Part shown: positions 36,691 to 46,843 of the stretch, piece by piece
How positions within the stretch are numbered: position 1 is the stretch's first letter
How the letters are laid out: every line of letters begins with the position of its first letter
Assembly (NCBI GenBank): GCA_913057775.1
Contig: CAJXOG010000003.1
Coordinates: 1-64,000 of the forward strand
DNA length: 64,000 bases
Origin: an uncultured Fodinibius sp.
Lineage (GTDB): Bacteria; Bacteroidota; Rhodothermia; Balneolales; Balneolaceae
Direction: 5' to 3'
Made by a program: the position numbers and the translations under genes
Notes under the pieces: generated by a model
The model's input: the letters and a program-made list of their open reading frames with translations, nothing else
What the model was told of the DNA's origin: nothing
Database searches by the model: none

Positions 36691-38247
36691 TTACTGTTCA
36701 GCTTCAGCCCAAACAGGTTGTAAAATATGTTTATTGAACGCTCGGACTAACAAATCCATATCGCGCCAAAGATAAATTCCGATAGCAATGATGAGCCCTC
36801 CCATTACCCAAAGCCGGTAGATTTGATACTCACCCAGCGGCGCAAAGACGGCGTAGCCGAGGCCGAAAATCAGGAACATCATCATAAATGTTACTTTTTG
36901 GGGAATTATGGGATGCTTGAAGCTAAAGGAGGAGTAGTTAACTTTTTTATAGTAATAAAATGAGGCCCAAAGAAATACGAGTGTAAAGCAAACAAAGAAA
37001 AAGGTATTGGCAACATAGATTTCAACAACCGATCCCAGTTGTGGTAAATAGATAATTTCAGCGGTAGTAATCAGATAAAATATGAGTAATGGTACGACGA
37101 TGATCCCTAAAAAGCGTTCTTTGAGCTGCTTTTCGAACGAGACGGGAAATTGCTTATGGAGCAGAAACTCTTTGTTTTCATAGCCAAACATATTTGCCAT
37201 GCCCATGGCAAGTAGTGCTACAGGGATAGCTGCCAGCATGGTAGGGATTAGCAGGGCGCTGTAATAACTGTTGCCCAGCTGCAGCAGAAGGGGTATATAC
37301 ACGGCTGGAATAAGTGCGATGGTTAATAGCTGCAAGCGGTTATACGAATGAGAAAAGACGTAGTGATAGAACTTGCCGGCATTGAGCCCCAGCCATTTTT
37401 TAAGATAGTGCCACCGCTTGTTACGTTTGAAAATTTTTCGTTCTCTAACCGGTTTTTGCAGCCCTTCCCGTGTTTTGAAAAAGTGATCTCTGAAGATCAT
37501 GAAAATTAACAATGCACTGAATCCATAAATGGCCGATGCTGTGGGTAAATTATAGGTTCCGGTGGCCGTGTATTGCAGCAGTCCACCGGGAGTGTAAAAC
37601 AGATAACTGTTGATGATTTCTATGCTCGGCAGGTAATGGGCGATGATTTGTTCAAACTGACGTGAGATGATGGCAATCGCTTGAATAGTGCCGAAAATCA
37701 GGAAAAGTGCACTAAAGACAACAATTTTGAAGCGTTTCTCAACAATTTTGAGAAATCGGTGTTTAATGGAGTAGATAACTGCATAATTCAGCAGTACTAC
37801 CGTAATAACAACCGGAATGTACATCAGGTTTTGAATCTGCATCAGTAAAAAAACCAGCCAGGTAAAATTGTAGATAAGATTGAGCGGATGAAAAAAGCCC
37901 ATCAGGTTGAGGTACCAGCTTAGCTTTTTAACGGGATAGCCGTAGGCCAATAGCTTCCGATTTTCTTCCATATTTAGCAGTCGGGTGCTGGTAAAGGAGA
38001 AGTGGAGAATCCACAGAACATTGGCGAAAATGAGGGTGATAAGCTGATGAATTTCAGCAGTAAGCCAGGGCAGTTGATCGGTGATAATAGGGTTTTGATC
38101 AAATAAAACAATAACCAGTGCCGAACCGAGAAGATTGGAAAAGAGGATGAGCAGGAAAATAATATATCCTACCACCAGAAAGGTCTGGAAGTTGGTGAGT
38201 CTGTTTAAAAACGCAGACCAGTTTAGATATATAAGCTTACGCAGCAT
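36691..38247 (-). CDS. ABC-2-like exporter permease (DUF5687-like)
   Basis: The 518-residue protein has around 12 hydrophobic helices with long loops carrying many aromatic and basic residues, for example FKTREGLQKPVRERKIFKRN near the middle. This composition and length, together with the ATP-binding protein directly downstream, are typical of Bacteroidota ABC-2-type permeases of the DUF5687 kind. The cargo is unknown. The assignment rests mainly on topology and gene pairing, so it is less certain than that of the ATPase. Confidence 0.72.
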   Translation of the reverse strand: MLRKLIYLNWSAFLNRLTNFQTFLVVGYIIFLLILFSNLLGSALVIVLFDQNPIITDQLPWLTAEIHQLITLIFANVLWILHFSFTSTRLLNMEENRKLLAYGYPVKKLSWYLNLMGFFHPLNLIYNFTWLVFLLMQIQNLMYIPVVITVVLLNYAVIYSIKHRFLKIVEKRFKIVVFSALFLIFGTIQAIAIISRQFEQIIAHYLPSIEIINSYLFYTPGGLLQYTATGTYNLPTASAIYGFSALLIFMIFRDHFFKTREGLQKPVRERKIFKRNKRWHYLKKWLGLNAGKFYHYVFSHSYNRLQLLTIALIPAVYIPLLLQLGNSYYSALLIPTMLAAIPVALLAMGMANMFGYENKEFLLHKQFPVSFEKQLKERFLGIIVVPLLIFYLITTAEIIYLPQLGSVVEIYVANTFFFVCFTLVFLWASFYYYKKVNYSSFSFKHPIIPQKVTFMMMFLIFGLGYAVFAPLGEYQIYRLWVMGGLIIAIGIYLWRDMDLLVRAFNKHILQPVWAEAEQ

Positions 38248-38357
38248 GATATACAGATAAATTGAGCAGTTCTTTAATGTTCAAAATACCATTTCGGGAA
38301 TCAAGCTGACAATATTATCTTTATAGGCCTGTTTAAAATCCTGAAAGAAGTGATGAT

Positions 38358-38609
38358 ATGACCTCAAAAAATACGCTTAAATATATTTTTATTGCCGTAG
38401 TAGTTGTATTGGCTTCTTTGGCACTGGCCGATGCGCTCGGTTATTTCAATCCCAAGCCATATACGGCTGTATCACACGGTTCGCATGTTCATTACGTGCC
38501 TGATGATCGTGACCCTGATGTATCTATTGATAAGTTTCCACAAGAAGAGCCGGGACCCCGCGAAAAAATAACGCCTACGGGCCAAATTGTGCCTATCGAT
38601 CAGAAATAG
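38358..38609 (+). CDS. Small single-pass membrane protein, unknown function
   Basis: The 83-residue protein has one hydrophobic helix (KYIFIAVVVVLASLALADAL, residues 9-28) after a short basic N-terminus, then a polar tail with many His, Pro and Asp residues (SHGSHVHYVPDDRDPD). The tail resembles a periplasmic extension, possibly metal-binding. No family is recognised. Its stop codon (TAG, 38607-38609) directly abuts the uvrA stop codon on the other strand. The leader-like composition and clean codon use support a real gene. Confidence 0.55.
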   Translation: MTSKNTLKYIFIAVVVVLASLALADALGYFNPKPYTAVSHGSHVHYVPDDRDPDVSIDKFPQEEPGPREKITPTGQIVPIDQK

Positions 38610-41420
38610 TTAAAGCACCTCTTGCAGATATTGACCGGTATAACTTTCTTCGACTCCGGTAATTTCTTCCGGCGTACCGGTTGCCACCACTTGTCCGCCG
38701 GCAAAACCTCCTTCCGGACCAACATCAATGATATGGTCGGCACATTTAATCACATCTAAATTGTGTTCGATAATGATAACAGTATGTCCGTTATTGACGA
38801 GCTCGTTAAAGGAGTCAAGCAGCTTGGCTATATCTTCATAGTGGAGCCCTGTTGTGGGTTCATCAAAGAAATAGAGCGTGCTGTCGCCGGCTGATTTACT
38901 CAAGAATTTTGCCAGCTTAACGCGCTGTGCTTCACCACCGGAAAGCGTGGGGGCACTTTGACCGAGTTTGAGGTAGCCAAGTCCCACATCTTCCATTGTC
39001 TGAAGTTTATTGGTGATGCGTTCCTCATCCACAAAAAACTCAATAGCCTCAGAGACCGACATGTTAAGCACGTCGTGGATATTTTTACCGCGATATTTAA
39101 CCTGCAGCACATCTTTGCGATACCGTTTGCCCCCGCATTCTTCGCAGGTCAGCTCGATATCGGCCATAAACTGCATCTCTATTTTCTGGATGCCTTCGCC
39201 CTGACAGGCTTCACAGCGTCCGCCGGGGACATTAAAGGAAAAGTGACCTGGTTCGTAGCCCATTATTTTGGATTGACGCGTATTGGCAAAAAGATCACGA
39301 ATGCCATCAAAAGCTTTGGTATAAGTAGCGGGATTCGATCGCGAAGACCGGCCAATGGGTGATTGATTGACCATTTCTACCGAATCAATATATTTGGTGC
39401 CGGTAACTTTTCGGTGTTGACCGATTTCATCATTATAAGTACCCATCTGGTTTTGAATCGCCGCATACAGCGTATCGTGAACCAGTGTGGATTTTCCCGA
39501 TCCGCTTACGCCGGTGACACAGATCAATTTTTCGAGCGGGAATTCCACATCGAGACTCTTGAGGTTGTGTTCCATTGCTCCTTCAAGCTTGATCGTTTTG
39601 CCACTTCCTTTCCGACGTTTTTCAGGTACGGGGATCTCTTTACGACCGCTGATATATTTACCGGTTAGGGTGTTGGCTTCCAGTAAATTATCGTACGAAC
39701 CGCTGTACACCACTTCTCCGCCATGTACGCCGGCAAAGGGACCAATATCAATAATATTATCGGCCGCTTTGATCATTTCGGGATCGTGTTCAACAACCAG
39801 TACGGTATTTCCGATATCACGCAGCGATTTCAAAATGTTTATCAAACGATCGTTGTCACGAGGATGCAACCCAATAGTTGGCTCGTCCAACACATACAGG
39901 CTCCCAATCAGCGAGCTGCCCAAGGAATTTGCGAGACTGATGCGCTGTGCCTCGCCGCCGCTTAGTGTTTTGGCCAACCGATTTAATGTGAGATAACTGA
40001 GGCCAACCTCATCGAGGTATTTGAGCCGTTTGCGGATTTCAAATAGTACCTGCTCAGCGACTTCTTTTTCAAATTCTGTAAGCTCCAGGTTTTCGAAAAA
40101 GTCCCGGGCGTGGCCGATCGTCATTTCGGCTACTTCTCCGATATGCTTGTCGTTCACCTTTACATACAGGGCATCTTTTCGTACCCGATAACCTTTGCAG
40201 TCGGGGCAGCGGCTGTATCCACGATATCGCGAATAAAACACACGCATATGTACTTTGTAGGATTGGCTTTTCACATCCTCAAAAAACGGGCGGATACCGA
40301 TATATTCATCTTTACCTTCCCAGATAATCTCTTTGACTTCGTCGTCGAGCTCTTGGTAGGGGGTATCAATAGGTAGGCTATATCGCGCCGAAACTTTGAT
40401 GAGATCGCGCAAATGACGACTAAATTTTTCGCCGCTGTAGGGAGCAATGGCTCCGTTGCGTATCGTCTCTTCGGGATCGGGAATCACTAAGTCTTCATCG
40501 ATACCCGAGACCTTGCCAAATCCCTCGCATTTGTCACAAGCTCCAAATGGATTGTTAAATGAAAACATCTGTGGCTTGGGCTCGGTAAATTCCATGCCAT
40601 CACGCTCAAAACGCTCACTGAAATTCAGTTCTTTGCCATCGCGAATTTTTACTGAACAGCGGCCACTGCCTTCCTGAAAAGCTGTTTCCAGTGATCCCGC
40701 AATACGGGTTTTCGTATCCTTATCATCTTTTAATACCAATCGATCTACCAGAACCCGATAGTTATCGCCATCTATATTATCGGGATCTACATCATCTGTT
40801 GTGAGATCTAAAATACTTTCGTGGTCGATATGTAACAGTCGCGGATAGCCTTTTTCTTTTAACACCCGAAGTTCGTCTTCCAGCCCCTTTTCTTCATGTT
40901 GGGGAATAGAAAACAGCACATAAAATTTCGTATCTTCATCAAACTGATTGTGCAGTTCTTCAATGGCCGTCTTGGTACTGTCTTTTTTTACCTCTTTGCC
41001 GGATTTTGGTGAGATTGTATGACCAATACGCGCATAAAGGAGTCGCATATAGTCGTATATTTCGGTAGTGGTTCCGACTGTAGAGCGCGGATTTGATGAC
41101 GTGGTCTTTTGCTGAATGGCCATGGCCGGAGAAATACCCTGCATGAAGTCTACATCGGGTTTATCCATGCGTTCCAGAAATTGTCGCGCGTAACTGGAAA
41201 GACTCTCGACATAGCGGCGCTGCCCCTCGGCATAGATGGTATCAAAAGCCAGGCTTGATTTACCCGATCCGCTAACGCCGGTAACCACCGTCATCTTGTT
41301 TCGGGGAATTTCTACATCAATATCTTTGAGGTTATGAACACGAGCCCCTTTGACAATAATGGGGCGATCTTCGTCGGTTTGTGATTGGTCTTTATCGGAG
41401 ATCGTTTCGGTCTGAGACAT
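38610..41420 (-). CDS. uvrA: Excinuclease ABC subunit A
   Basis: UvrA is the damage-recognition ATPase of nucleotide excision repair and works with UvrB. The 936-residue protein carries two ABC ATPase modules, each with Walker A ([14 protein letters not shown] in the first, [14 protein letters not shown] in the second), signature TLSGGEAQR in both, and Walker B ([28 protein letters not shown]). Zinc-binding Cys pairs are seen in [24 protein letters not shown] and CEECGGKR. The length is normal. A 236-base gap upstream separates it from the DUF5694 gene; the gene appears monocistronic. Confidence 0.97.
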   Translation of the reverse strand: MSQTETISDKDQSQTDEDRPIIVKGARVHNLKDIDVEIPRNKMTVVTGVSGSGKSSLAFDTIYAEGQRRYVESLSSYARQFLERMDKPDVDFMQGISPAMAIQQKTTSSNPRSTVGTTTEIYDYMRLLYARIGHTISPKSGKEVKKDSTKTAIEELHNQFDEDTKFYVLFSIPQHEEKGLEDELRVLKEKGYPRLLHIDHESILDLTTDDVDPDNIDGDNYRVLVDRLVLKDDKDTKTRIAGSLETAFQEGSGRCSVKIRDGKELNFSERFERDGMEFTEPKPQMFSFNNPFGACDKCEGFGKVSGIDEDLVIPDPEETIRNGAIAPYSGEKFSRHLRDLIKVSARYSLPIDTPYQELDDEVKEIIWEGKDEYIGIRPFFEDVKSQSYKVHMRVFYSRYRGYSRCPDCKGYRVRKDALYVKVNDKHIGEVAEMTIGHARDFFENLELTEFEKEVAEQVLFEIRKRLKYLDEVGLSYLTLNRLAKTLSGGEAQRISLANSLGSSLIGSLYVLDEPTIGLHPRDNDRLINILKSLRDIGNTVLVVEHDPEMIKAADNIIDIGPFAGVHGGEVVYSGSYDNLLEANTLTGKYISGRKEIPVPEKRRKGSGKTIKLEGAMEHNLKSLDVEFPLEKLICVTGVSGSGKSTLVHDTLYAAIQNQMGTYNDEIGQHRKVTGTKYIDSVEMVNQSPIGRSSRSNPATYTKAFDGIRDLFANTRQSKIMGYEPGHFSFNVPGGRCEACQGEGIQKIEMQFMADIELTCEECGGKRYRKDVLQVKYRGKNIHDVLNMSVSEAIEFFVDEERITNKLQTMEDVGLGYLKLGQSAPTLSGGEAQRVKLAKFLSKSAGDSTLYFFDEPTTGLHYEDIAKLLDSFNELVNNGHTVIIIEHNLDVIKCADHIIDVGPEGGFAGGQVVATGTPEEITGVEESYTGQYLQEVL

Positions 41421-41462
41421 TCAGTTATTTTTGCGTTTTTATAAACGGGTAAAGGTACAAAT

Positions 41463-41490
41463 TTTATGACAAAAAGTGAGGTTTTAATCT
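41463..41490. repeat. Direct repeat copy 1 beside the DUF5694 gene
   Basis: TTTATGACAAAAAGTGAGG followed by TTTTAATCT. A copy with one difference lies at 42793-42820, so the 28-base unit flanks the DUF5694 gene on both sides. Confidence 0.75.
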
Positions 41491-41656
41491 AGTCTGGATG
41501 ATTGATATCAACAGGCTAGTTCGAGAGTACGTTCAGAAAATTTAGCTCATTTTTGGTTTACAGTGAAGTGTAACAATGGAGTTTTTCATGCGAAAAAGTA
41601 ACTGTAATTTCTGATAATACTTTGAAGTTATACTTTAAAATTAGAAAATAAATGAT

Positions 41657-42745
41657 ATGCATTTCAGGAATGTAATCATTCTTTTAGCAGCTTTTATCGT
41701 TGTCTCATCATGTTCGTACTTTTCGGCACCCACTCCCGTAGAAAAGCTGCTGCCTAAAGGGGCCGATATCAATCTCAAATATTATGCAGATTCTGCTTCT
41801 CCTGATTCGGGTTCTGTGTCTGTTCTCGTGTTGGGAACTTCCCATTTGGCTCAAGAGGAAGAGAAGGTTGACTCTGTACAGGTTGATCGCATTAATTCGG
41901 CTCTTGCTGAATACAACCCGGATGTGGTTGCAGTTGAATATCTTCCCGCAGATTACCCAAGAGGAAAAGGAAGAGACTACCGCACGGAATTTGATATAAA
42001 GAAATATGCATCCGAGTGGGATATGAGTGTAAGTGAAACCGATTCAATTGTGAAAGCATACCAAAGTGGCTCAGGTTGGGCTTCTAATCCTTGCCGCTTG
42101 GCCAAAAGGTATTTTTTGCAGTATGATATCATGAATGCTTATTACTATTGGGATCAAAACGATTGTACCGCTATTAAAAAGTTTGAACAAATAACTGATT
42201 GGATTGACTACTGGAAGCATCACGAAAGTGTCCGTCTCGGGTATCCAATAGCACGCTCGAATAGTGTTCGTGAATTAACTAATTTCGATTATCAAGGTGA
42301 TGATGCCCAGTGGTTTATAGATAAGTATGCTTTAGATAGACTTAAAGATGGACATATCGGAGCTATTTATACTTTTTGGCCTTTGATACCTTATGTTGGA
42401 TCAATAAGAGGAGTATATCCAAATCATTACGGTAATATTGATAGTTATATCAAAGAACTTCACAAGAAAAATTCTCCTGAATATATCGGATTACAGTACT
42501 GGGTCTATGAGGAAAAAATGAGAAGTATCACCTGGAATGACGATAGCGTAGGAAGCCGGCAGACCGAAAATTACTGGCTCAGGAATAAGAAAATGTTTGA
42601 AAATGTGGAGGATGCCATCAACGAGAAAAATGCCGACCGTGCGCTTATAATTGTTGGGAGTGGCCACAAATATTTTCTTGATGAACTTGTTCGCAAATCG
42701 GACTATCGATGGATTGATCCGAGGGAGTACCTGCCGTCTCTTTAA
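41657..42745 (+). CDS. DUF5694-like lipoprotein (TraB-related fold)
   Basis: The 362-residue protein begins with a hydrophobic leader and lipobox VVSSC (Cys19). The core looks like the TraB/Tiki-related fold: VLVLGTSHLAQEEE near residue 57, NPDVVAVEYLPADYPRG, and the C-terminal ALIIVGSGHKYFLDELV. Those histidines and acidic residues suggest a metal-dependent or peptidase-like function, which is not demonstrated. It probably sits at the periplasmic side of a membrane. The gene is flanked by 28-base direct repeats, which is unusual. Confidence 0.82.
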   Translation: MHFRNVIILLAAFIVVSSCSYFSAPTPVEKLLPKGADINLKYYADSASPDSGSVSVLVLGTSHLAQEEEKVDSVQVDRINSALAEYNPDVVAVEYLPADYPRGKGRDYRTEFDIKKYASEWDMSVSETDSIVKAYQSGSGWASNPCRLAKRYFLQYDIMNAYYYWDQNDCTAIKKFEQITDWIDYWKHHESVRLGYPIARSNSVRELTNFDYQGDDAQWFIDKYALDRLKDGHIGAIYTFWPLIPYVGSIRGVYPNHYGNIDSYIKELHKKNSPEYIGLQYWVYEEKMRSITWNDDSVGSRQTENYWLRNKKMFENVEDAINEKNADRALIIVGSGHKYFLDELVRKSDYRWIDPREYLPSL

Positions 42746-42792
42746 TACAAACTAACCGTAAATAATGCAGCGGTAAGATATGTGGTTGATTT

Positions 42793-42820
42793 TTTATGAT
42801 AAAAAGTGAGGTTTTAATCT
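42793..42820. repeat. Direct repeat copy 2 beside the DUF5694 gene
   Basis: The unit TTTATGATAAAAAGTGAGG plus TTTTAATCT matches the one at 41463-41490 with one difference. Further weak similarity continues downstream (AACAtGCTAG and TACGTTC in both), ending just before the next start codon. Confidence 0.75.
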
Positions 42821-42867
42821 CTCAAAACAATTGCTAAAAACATGCTAGAGTATAAATACGTTCGTGT

Positions 42868-43533
42868 ATGATGAACGCAATAAGTGATAAACAAGAGGAT
42901 CAGACTCCATCATTTTCAGGTTTGCTGATATTGGAAGGGAGCGCCCTTTTTATAGGGTTGCCATTGGTGGACTATTTTGGAATAAATCCACTGCCTAAGT
43001 TGGTGCTGCTTGTGTTAGTTGCCGTCTATTGCGGTTACATGCTTTGGAATGATCCCACGTTTGGGAGAGGACTGTTTCGAAGATCCGATGATGATCAGAT
43101 CAGTAAAACAATAATACTTCGCCTACTTATCATTGCACCGGGATTGTTAGGACTAACATGGCTTTTACATCCCGAAGACTTATTCGCTTTCCCAATTGAA
43201 CGTCCCTGGATGTGGATACTCGTGATGGTATTATATCCGATTGTTTCGGCGTTGCCACAGGAGTTTATCTATCGGACGTTTTTTTTCCACCGGTACAAGG
43301 ATTTTTTCTATTTCAAGAACAGTGATATTCTGTTGAGCGCATTGGCATTTTCTTTTTTACACATTGTATATGGAAACTGGGTGGCAATAGGGCTCAGTTT
43401 AGGCGGAGGAATATTATTTGGAATGACCTATAAACGAACGAAATCACTATTTTGGGTTGCTGTGGAGCATATTATTTACGGCTGGCTGATTTTTACTTTG
43501 GGCTTGGGAAGGTACTTTTTTGAGGGTTTTTAA
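42868..43533 (+). CDS. CPBP-family intramembrane protease-like protein
   Basis: The 221-residue membrane protein has about six helices. The CPBP/Abi motifs are present in modified form: the usual EExxxR is Q131-E-F-I-Y-R136, the second motif has His165 in FSFLHIVYGN, and the third has His201 in VAVEHIIYGW. Active CPBP proteases such as Rce1 use Glu and His residues within the membrane; the first Glu is replaced by Gln here while the second Glu and both His remain. The partner substrate is unknown. The gene follows a repeat-bearing upstream region. Confidence 0.83.
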   Translation: MMNAISDKQEDQTPSFSGLLILEGSALFIGLPLVDYFGINPLPKLVLLVLVAVYCGYMLWNDPTFGRGLFRRSDDDQISKTIILRLLIIAPGLLGLTWLLHPEDLFAFPIERPWMWILVMVLYPIVSALPQEFIYRTFFFHRYKDFFYFKNSDILLSALAFSFLHIVYGNWVAIGLSLGGGILFGMTYKRTKSLFWVAVEHIIYGWLIFTLGLGRYFFEGF

Positions 43534-43631
43534 TCCCTTTTGATGATATAGTGTGGTCTCTGGAGTTTCTATAGAAGAGAGCTATATTCAACTACGTCAT
43601 ATCAAAGGTATCAATATAAGAATAGTGGATA

Positions 43632-45074
43632 ATGAGTCTTGATGTATCGTCAAAGCAGTTTAAGCGTTGGATTGATGAAGCGGGTAAGCTGGTCGCATCT
43701 CACTACCAGCAACATAGCGATTCTAAGGTTTTTACCGGGAAAAGTCCTGCTGAAGTACAAGAGCTTCTGAATGAACCCTTGCCCGATGATCCACAAAATA
43801 TTGGTTCCCTGCTGGATGAAGTCGGAGAAAAGATATTAACCACTATCACGAATAGTGCCGGTCCACGTTATTTCGGATACATTACGGGCGGTGGAAACCA
43901 AGTGGCGGTGCTGGCGGAGATGATTAAGGCATCAATTAACCAGAATAATCTAAAGTGGCATTCGTCGCCGGTAAGTACCGAACTCGAGCGACTGGTGATG
44001 CGCTGGGTGGCAAAGTTTATCGGCTATCCGACGAGCAGTGCAGGGGTGTTGCTCAGCGGCGGATCGGTAGCGAATTTTAATTGTCTTGCCGTGGCGCGTA
44101 AAATTAAAGCACCGGTTGATATTTCTGATGAGGGAATCTATGGCTCCCAGCCGATGACCGTATATGTTTCGGAGGAGGGACACTCCAGCTTTGATAAGGC
44201 GATGGATATGTTGGGATTGGGCAAGAAATATCTGCGTAAAATTCCGGTTGATGATGATTTTCGTATTGATATCGAGCAGTTGGAAGAGCAAATTCGTACT
44301 GATAAAAATGCGGGACTTCAACCTATTTGTGCCATTGCCGTGGCGGGTACGACCAATACGGGGGCTGTTGATGATTTGGATGCCGTCGCTGAAATTTGTC
44401 AGCGCTACGATTTGTGGTACCACGTTGATGCGGCTTATGGAGGTCCGGCTGCTAAAGTAGAGGGAGCAAAGGACTTATTTTCGGGGATTGAGAAAGCTGA
44501 TTCGGTAGTTGTGAATCCCCATAAGTGGCTATATGTACCTTTCGAAGCGGGTGGTGCCTTGGTTAAAAATCCCGATCATCTGCGAAAAACGTTTAGCACT
44601 ATTCCCGATTATCTGAAATCTGATGAGGAAAACGGTGGCCGAACTGATTTAATGGAATACAACCTTCCGCTCACTAAAGAGTTCAAGGCGTTAAAGGTTT
44701 GGATGACGATAAAGGCATTTGGTGCTACTCGTTTGCGCGATGAAATAGCTTCCGATATCGATAAGGCAAAGTATCTGTTGGAACTTGTGGAGTCGGATCA
44801 GAATCTGGAGCTTATGGCTCCGGTCCCGTTGTCGATTGTTTGTTTTCGATATAATCCCGGCGGGATGGAAGAGTCGGCCCTAAACAGTTTGAATAACAAA
44901 ATTATAAGGGAAATTGAGTCGGATGGACGTGTTTTTCTAACGGGGACAAAAATAAATGGGGAAACAGCTCTTCGGGTTTGTTTTATCAATCCACGTACCA
45001 ACAAGGAGGATATACAACTACTGAAAAAGGTGGTTTTGGAAATTGGTAGCAAGTTGGAGAAAAAGAGGGTTTAA
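43632..45074 (+). CDS. PLP-dependent aromatic-amino-acid-type decarboxylase
   Basis: The 480-residue enzyme belongs to the group II decarboxylases (AADC, tyrosine/tryptophan or glutamate decarboxylase-like). Visible motifs are GYITGGGNQVAVLAEM near residue 82, LLSGGSVANFNCLAVAR (140-156), AGTTNTGAVDDLDAV, HVDAAYGGPAA with the PLP-pairing Asp266, and VVNPHKWLYVPFE with the Schiff-base Lys298. Which amino acid is used cannot be read from the sequence. No transporter or amine-using gene is adjacent. Confidence 0.92.
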   Translation: MSLDVSSKQFKRWIDEAGKLVASHYQQHSDSKVFTGKSPAEVQELLNEPLPDDPQNIGSLLDEVGEKILTTITNSAGPRYFGYITGGGNQVAVLAEMIKASINQNNLKWHSSPVSTELERLVMRWVAKFIGYPTSSAGVLLSGGSVANFNCLAVARKIKAPVDISDEGIYGSQPMTVYVSEEGHSSFDKAMDMLGLGKKYLRKIPVDDDFRIDIEQLEEQIRTDKNAGLQPICAIAVAGTTNTGAVDDLDAVAEICQRYDLWYHVDAAYGGPAAKVEGAKDLFSGIEKADSVVVNPHKWLYVPFEAGGALVKNPDHLRKTFSTIPDYLKSDEENGGRTDLMEYNLPLTKEFKALKVWMTIKAFGATRLRDEIASDIDKAKYLLELVESDQNLELMAPVPLSIVCFRYNPGGMEESALNSLNNKIIREIESDGRVFLTGTKINGETALRVCFINPRTNKEDIQLLKKVVLEIGSKLEKKRV

Positions 45075-45293
45075 AAAGGGAGATTAAATAGTAAAAATTT
45101 AATAAGAATCAGTTTATATTATCTGTAAGTATATTAATATCAGTTGTTTAGGAAGGGTTATTTGGAGGGTCGTTATTTTTGACATGCGGGTTATTTTCAT
45201 TACCTTTTTTAAATGTTTTTACAGCTACATTTTCCATTTTTTTAAAGAAAAAAGTCATCTACACACAACCAAACAATTAGTACACATTAGTTT

Positions 45294-46532
45294 ATGGATT
45301 TATTTGATAAGCTTGAGTCCAGACCAAGCCCATTAGGGGAATTTACTTCAGATGGATACGGGTATTATACGTACCCCAAACTTGAAGGTCCATTGGGACC
45401 CGTAATGAAGTTTAACGATGAAGATGTAATTGTCTGGAGCATTAATGATTATTTGGGTATTGGGAGCAATGAAGAGATAAAGGAATATGATGCTCAGGTT
45501 GCCCAGGATTATAGTTTAAGCAGCCCTATGGGCGCCCGCTTGATGACAGGGAACTCTACTGAGCACGAGAAGCTGGAAGAAGAACTGGCCGATTTTGTTC
45601 ATAAGGACGATGCTTTTCTGTTGAATTATGGCTACCAGGGCATTATGAGTGTTATTCACGCGTTGGTAGATCGCAACGATGTACTTATTTATGATGAGCT
45701 AAGCCACGCTTGTATTGTTGATGGGAAACAGTTGGCTATGGCAGAAAAGTATGTATTTAAGCACAACGATATTGATAGTTTTAAAACACAGTTGGAGCGT
45801 GCTCATAGAAAGAAAAAGGATGACGGTGCTGTCCTTGTTGTAACTGAGGGTGCTTTTGGGATGACCGGTGATCTCGGGATTCTTAATGAGATGATTGCGC
45901 TAAAAGAAGAATATCCGTTCCGTTTACTTGTTGATGATGCGCATGGTGTTGGAACAATGGGCGAAGATGGTTCTGGTACAGGAACGCATTTAGGATGTCA
46001 CGATGGAATTGATATCTACTTTGGAACTTTTGCCAAGGCATTCGCCCTCATTGGTGCTTTTGTAGCTACTGATGAACGCGTCGTGGAATTTTTAAAAGCG
46101 AATGTACGGAGTCAGGTATTTGCGAAGTCGGTACCCATGCCGATTGTGAAGTCCGCGCGCAAGCGGTTGGAGATGATTCGTAATAATCCCCAGTGGAGGG
46201 AAAAGCTGTGGGAAAATACGAATATGCTGCGTGGCGGACTCCGGGATATGGGTTACAATGTATTACCTGCTGAATGTCCCGTAACACCTGTATTAACAAA
46301 AGGAAGTACTGATCTCTGTCAGCTTATAATGCGTAAAATGCGTGAAGAACACGGAATTTTTGTAAGTGGTGTTGCTTATCCGGTAGTACCAAAAGGCACC
46401 GTCTTAATTCGCCTGATACCCACGGCCGCTCATACCAAAGAGCATATCGAAAAAACGCTCGAAGGCTTTGATGCCATTAAAGATGTGGTCTTTGCTGAGG
46501 CGGAAAAACAGAAGCAGAAGATGACTGCTTAG
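45294..46532 (+). CDS. Alpha-oxoamine synthase, probably serine palmitoyltransferase-like
   Basis: The 412-residue PLP enzyme joins an amino acid with an acyl-CoA. Motifs are SINDYLGIGSNEEIKEYD, SPMGARLMTGNSTEHEKLE, YDELSHACIVDGKQLA, LLVDDAHGVGTMGEDG with the PLP-binding Asp, and FGTFAKAFALIGAFVA with the Schiff-base Lys248. This family covers glycine C-acetyltransferase, 8-amino-7-oxononanoate synthase and serine palmitoyltransferase. The N-terminal layout and the Lys motif resemble the Bacteroidota serine palmitoyltransferases of sphingolipid synthesis, but no biotin, threonine or sphingolipid partner gene is near, so the exact reaction is uncertain. A terminator follows. Confidence 0.88.
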   Translation: MDLFDKLESRPSPLGEFTSDGYGYYTYPKLEGPLGPVMKFNDEDVIVWSINDYLGIGSNEEIKEYDAQVAQDYSLSSPMGARLMTGNSTEHEKLEEELADFVHKDDAFLLNYGYQGIMSVIHALVDRNDVLIYDELSHACIVDGKQLAMAEKYVFKHNDIDSFKTQLERAHRKKKDDGAVLVVTEGAFGMTGDLGILNEMIALKEEYPFRLLVDDAHGVGTMGEDGSGTGTHLGCHDGIDIYFGTFAKAFALIGAFVATDERVVEFLKANVRSQVFAKSVPMPIVKSARKRLEMIRNNPQWREKLWENTNMLRGGLRDMGYNVLPAECPVTPVLTKGSTDLCQLIMRKMREEHGIFVSGVAYPVVPKGTVLIRLIPTAAHTKEHIEKTLEGFDAIKDVVFAEAEKQKQKMTA

Positions 46533-46560
46533 TTTTTAACAGAATTGTGATTTATTTAGA

Positions 46561-46592
46561 AGCCTCGCTGATTATCCGGCGGGGCTTTTTTA
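46561..46592 (+). terminator. Terminator of the alpha-oxoamine synthase gene
   Basis: AGCCTCGC (46561-46568) pairs with GCGGGGCT (46579-46586) with one G-T pair, followed by a run of T on the plus strand. It lies 28 bases after the stop codon. Confidence 0.8.
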
Positions 46593-46783
46593 TTTCTTAG
46601 TCGAGCGTGTCACTCTCCGTAGTAAGTGATGAGTTGTCTATAGCAGAAAGATATAGGATCGCACATTTACTCTAAAGCTATCGATCGGTTTATCATTGGT
46701 TTCCAGCTTCTTTTAATGAGCTTTTGAATACTTTAACCTGATGATTTCTCATCAGGTGATAAGTAGTTTTGGAAATAGCCCCT
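46593..46783. other. Intergenic stretch between two terminators
   Basis: Between the two convergent terminators no gene, repeat or RNA structure is recognised. Confidence 0.4.
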
Positions 46784-46821
46784 CAAAAAAAGAAAAGGAC
46801 GAGCTATAAACCCGTCCTTTT
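46784..46821 (-). terminator. Terminator of the DEAD-box-like gene
   Basis: AAAAGGACG (46793-46801) pairs with CGTCCTTTT (46813-46821). On the minus strand the hairpin is followed by a run of T. It lies just past the stop codon of the gene at 46844-48208. Confidence 0.8.
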
Positions 46822-46843
46822 AGATCTTAGTAATATTTCGAGA

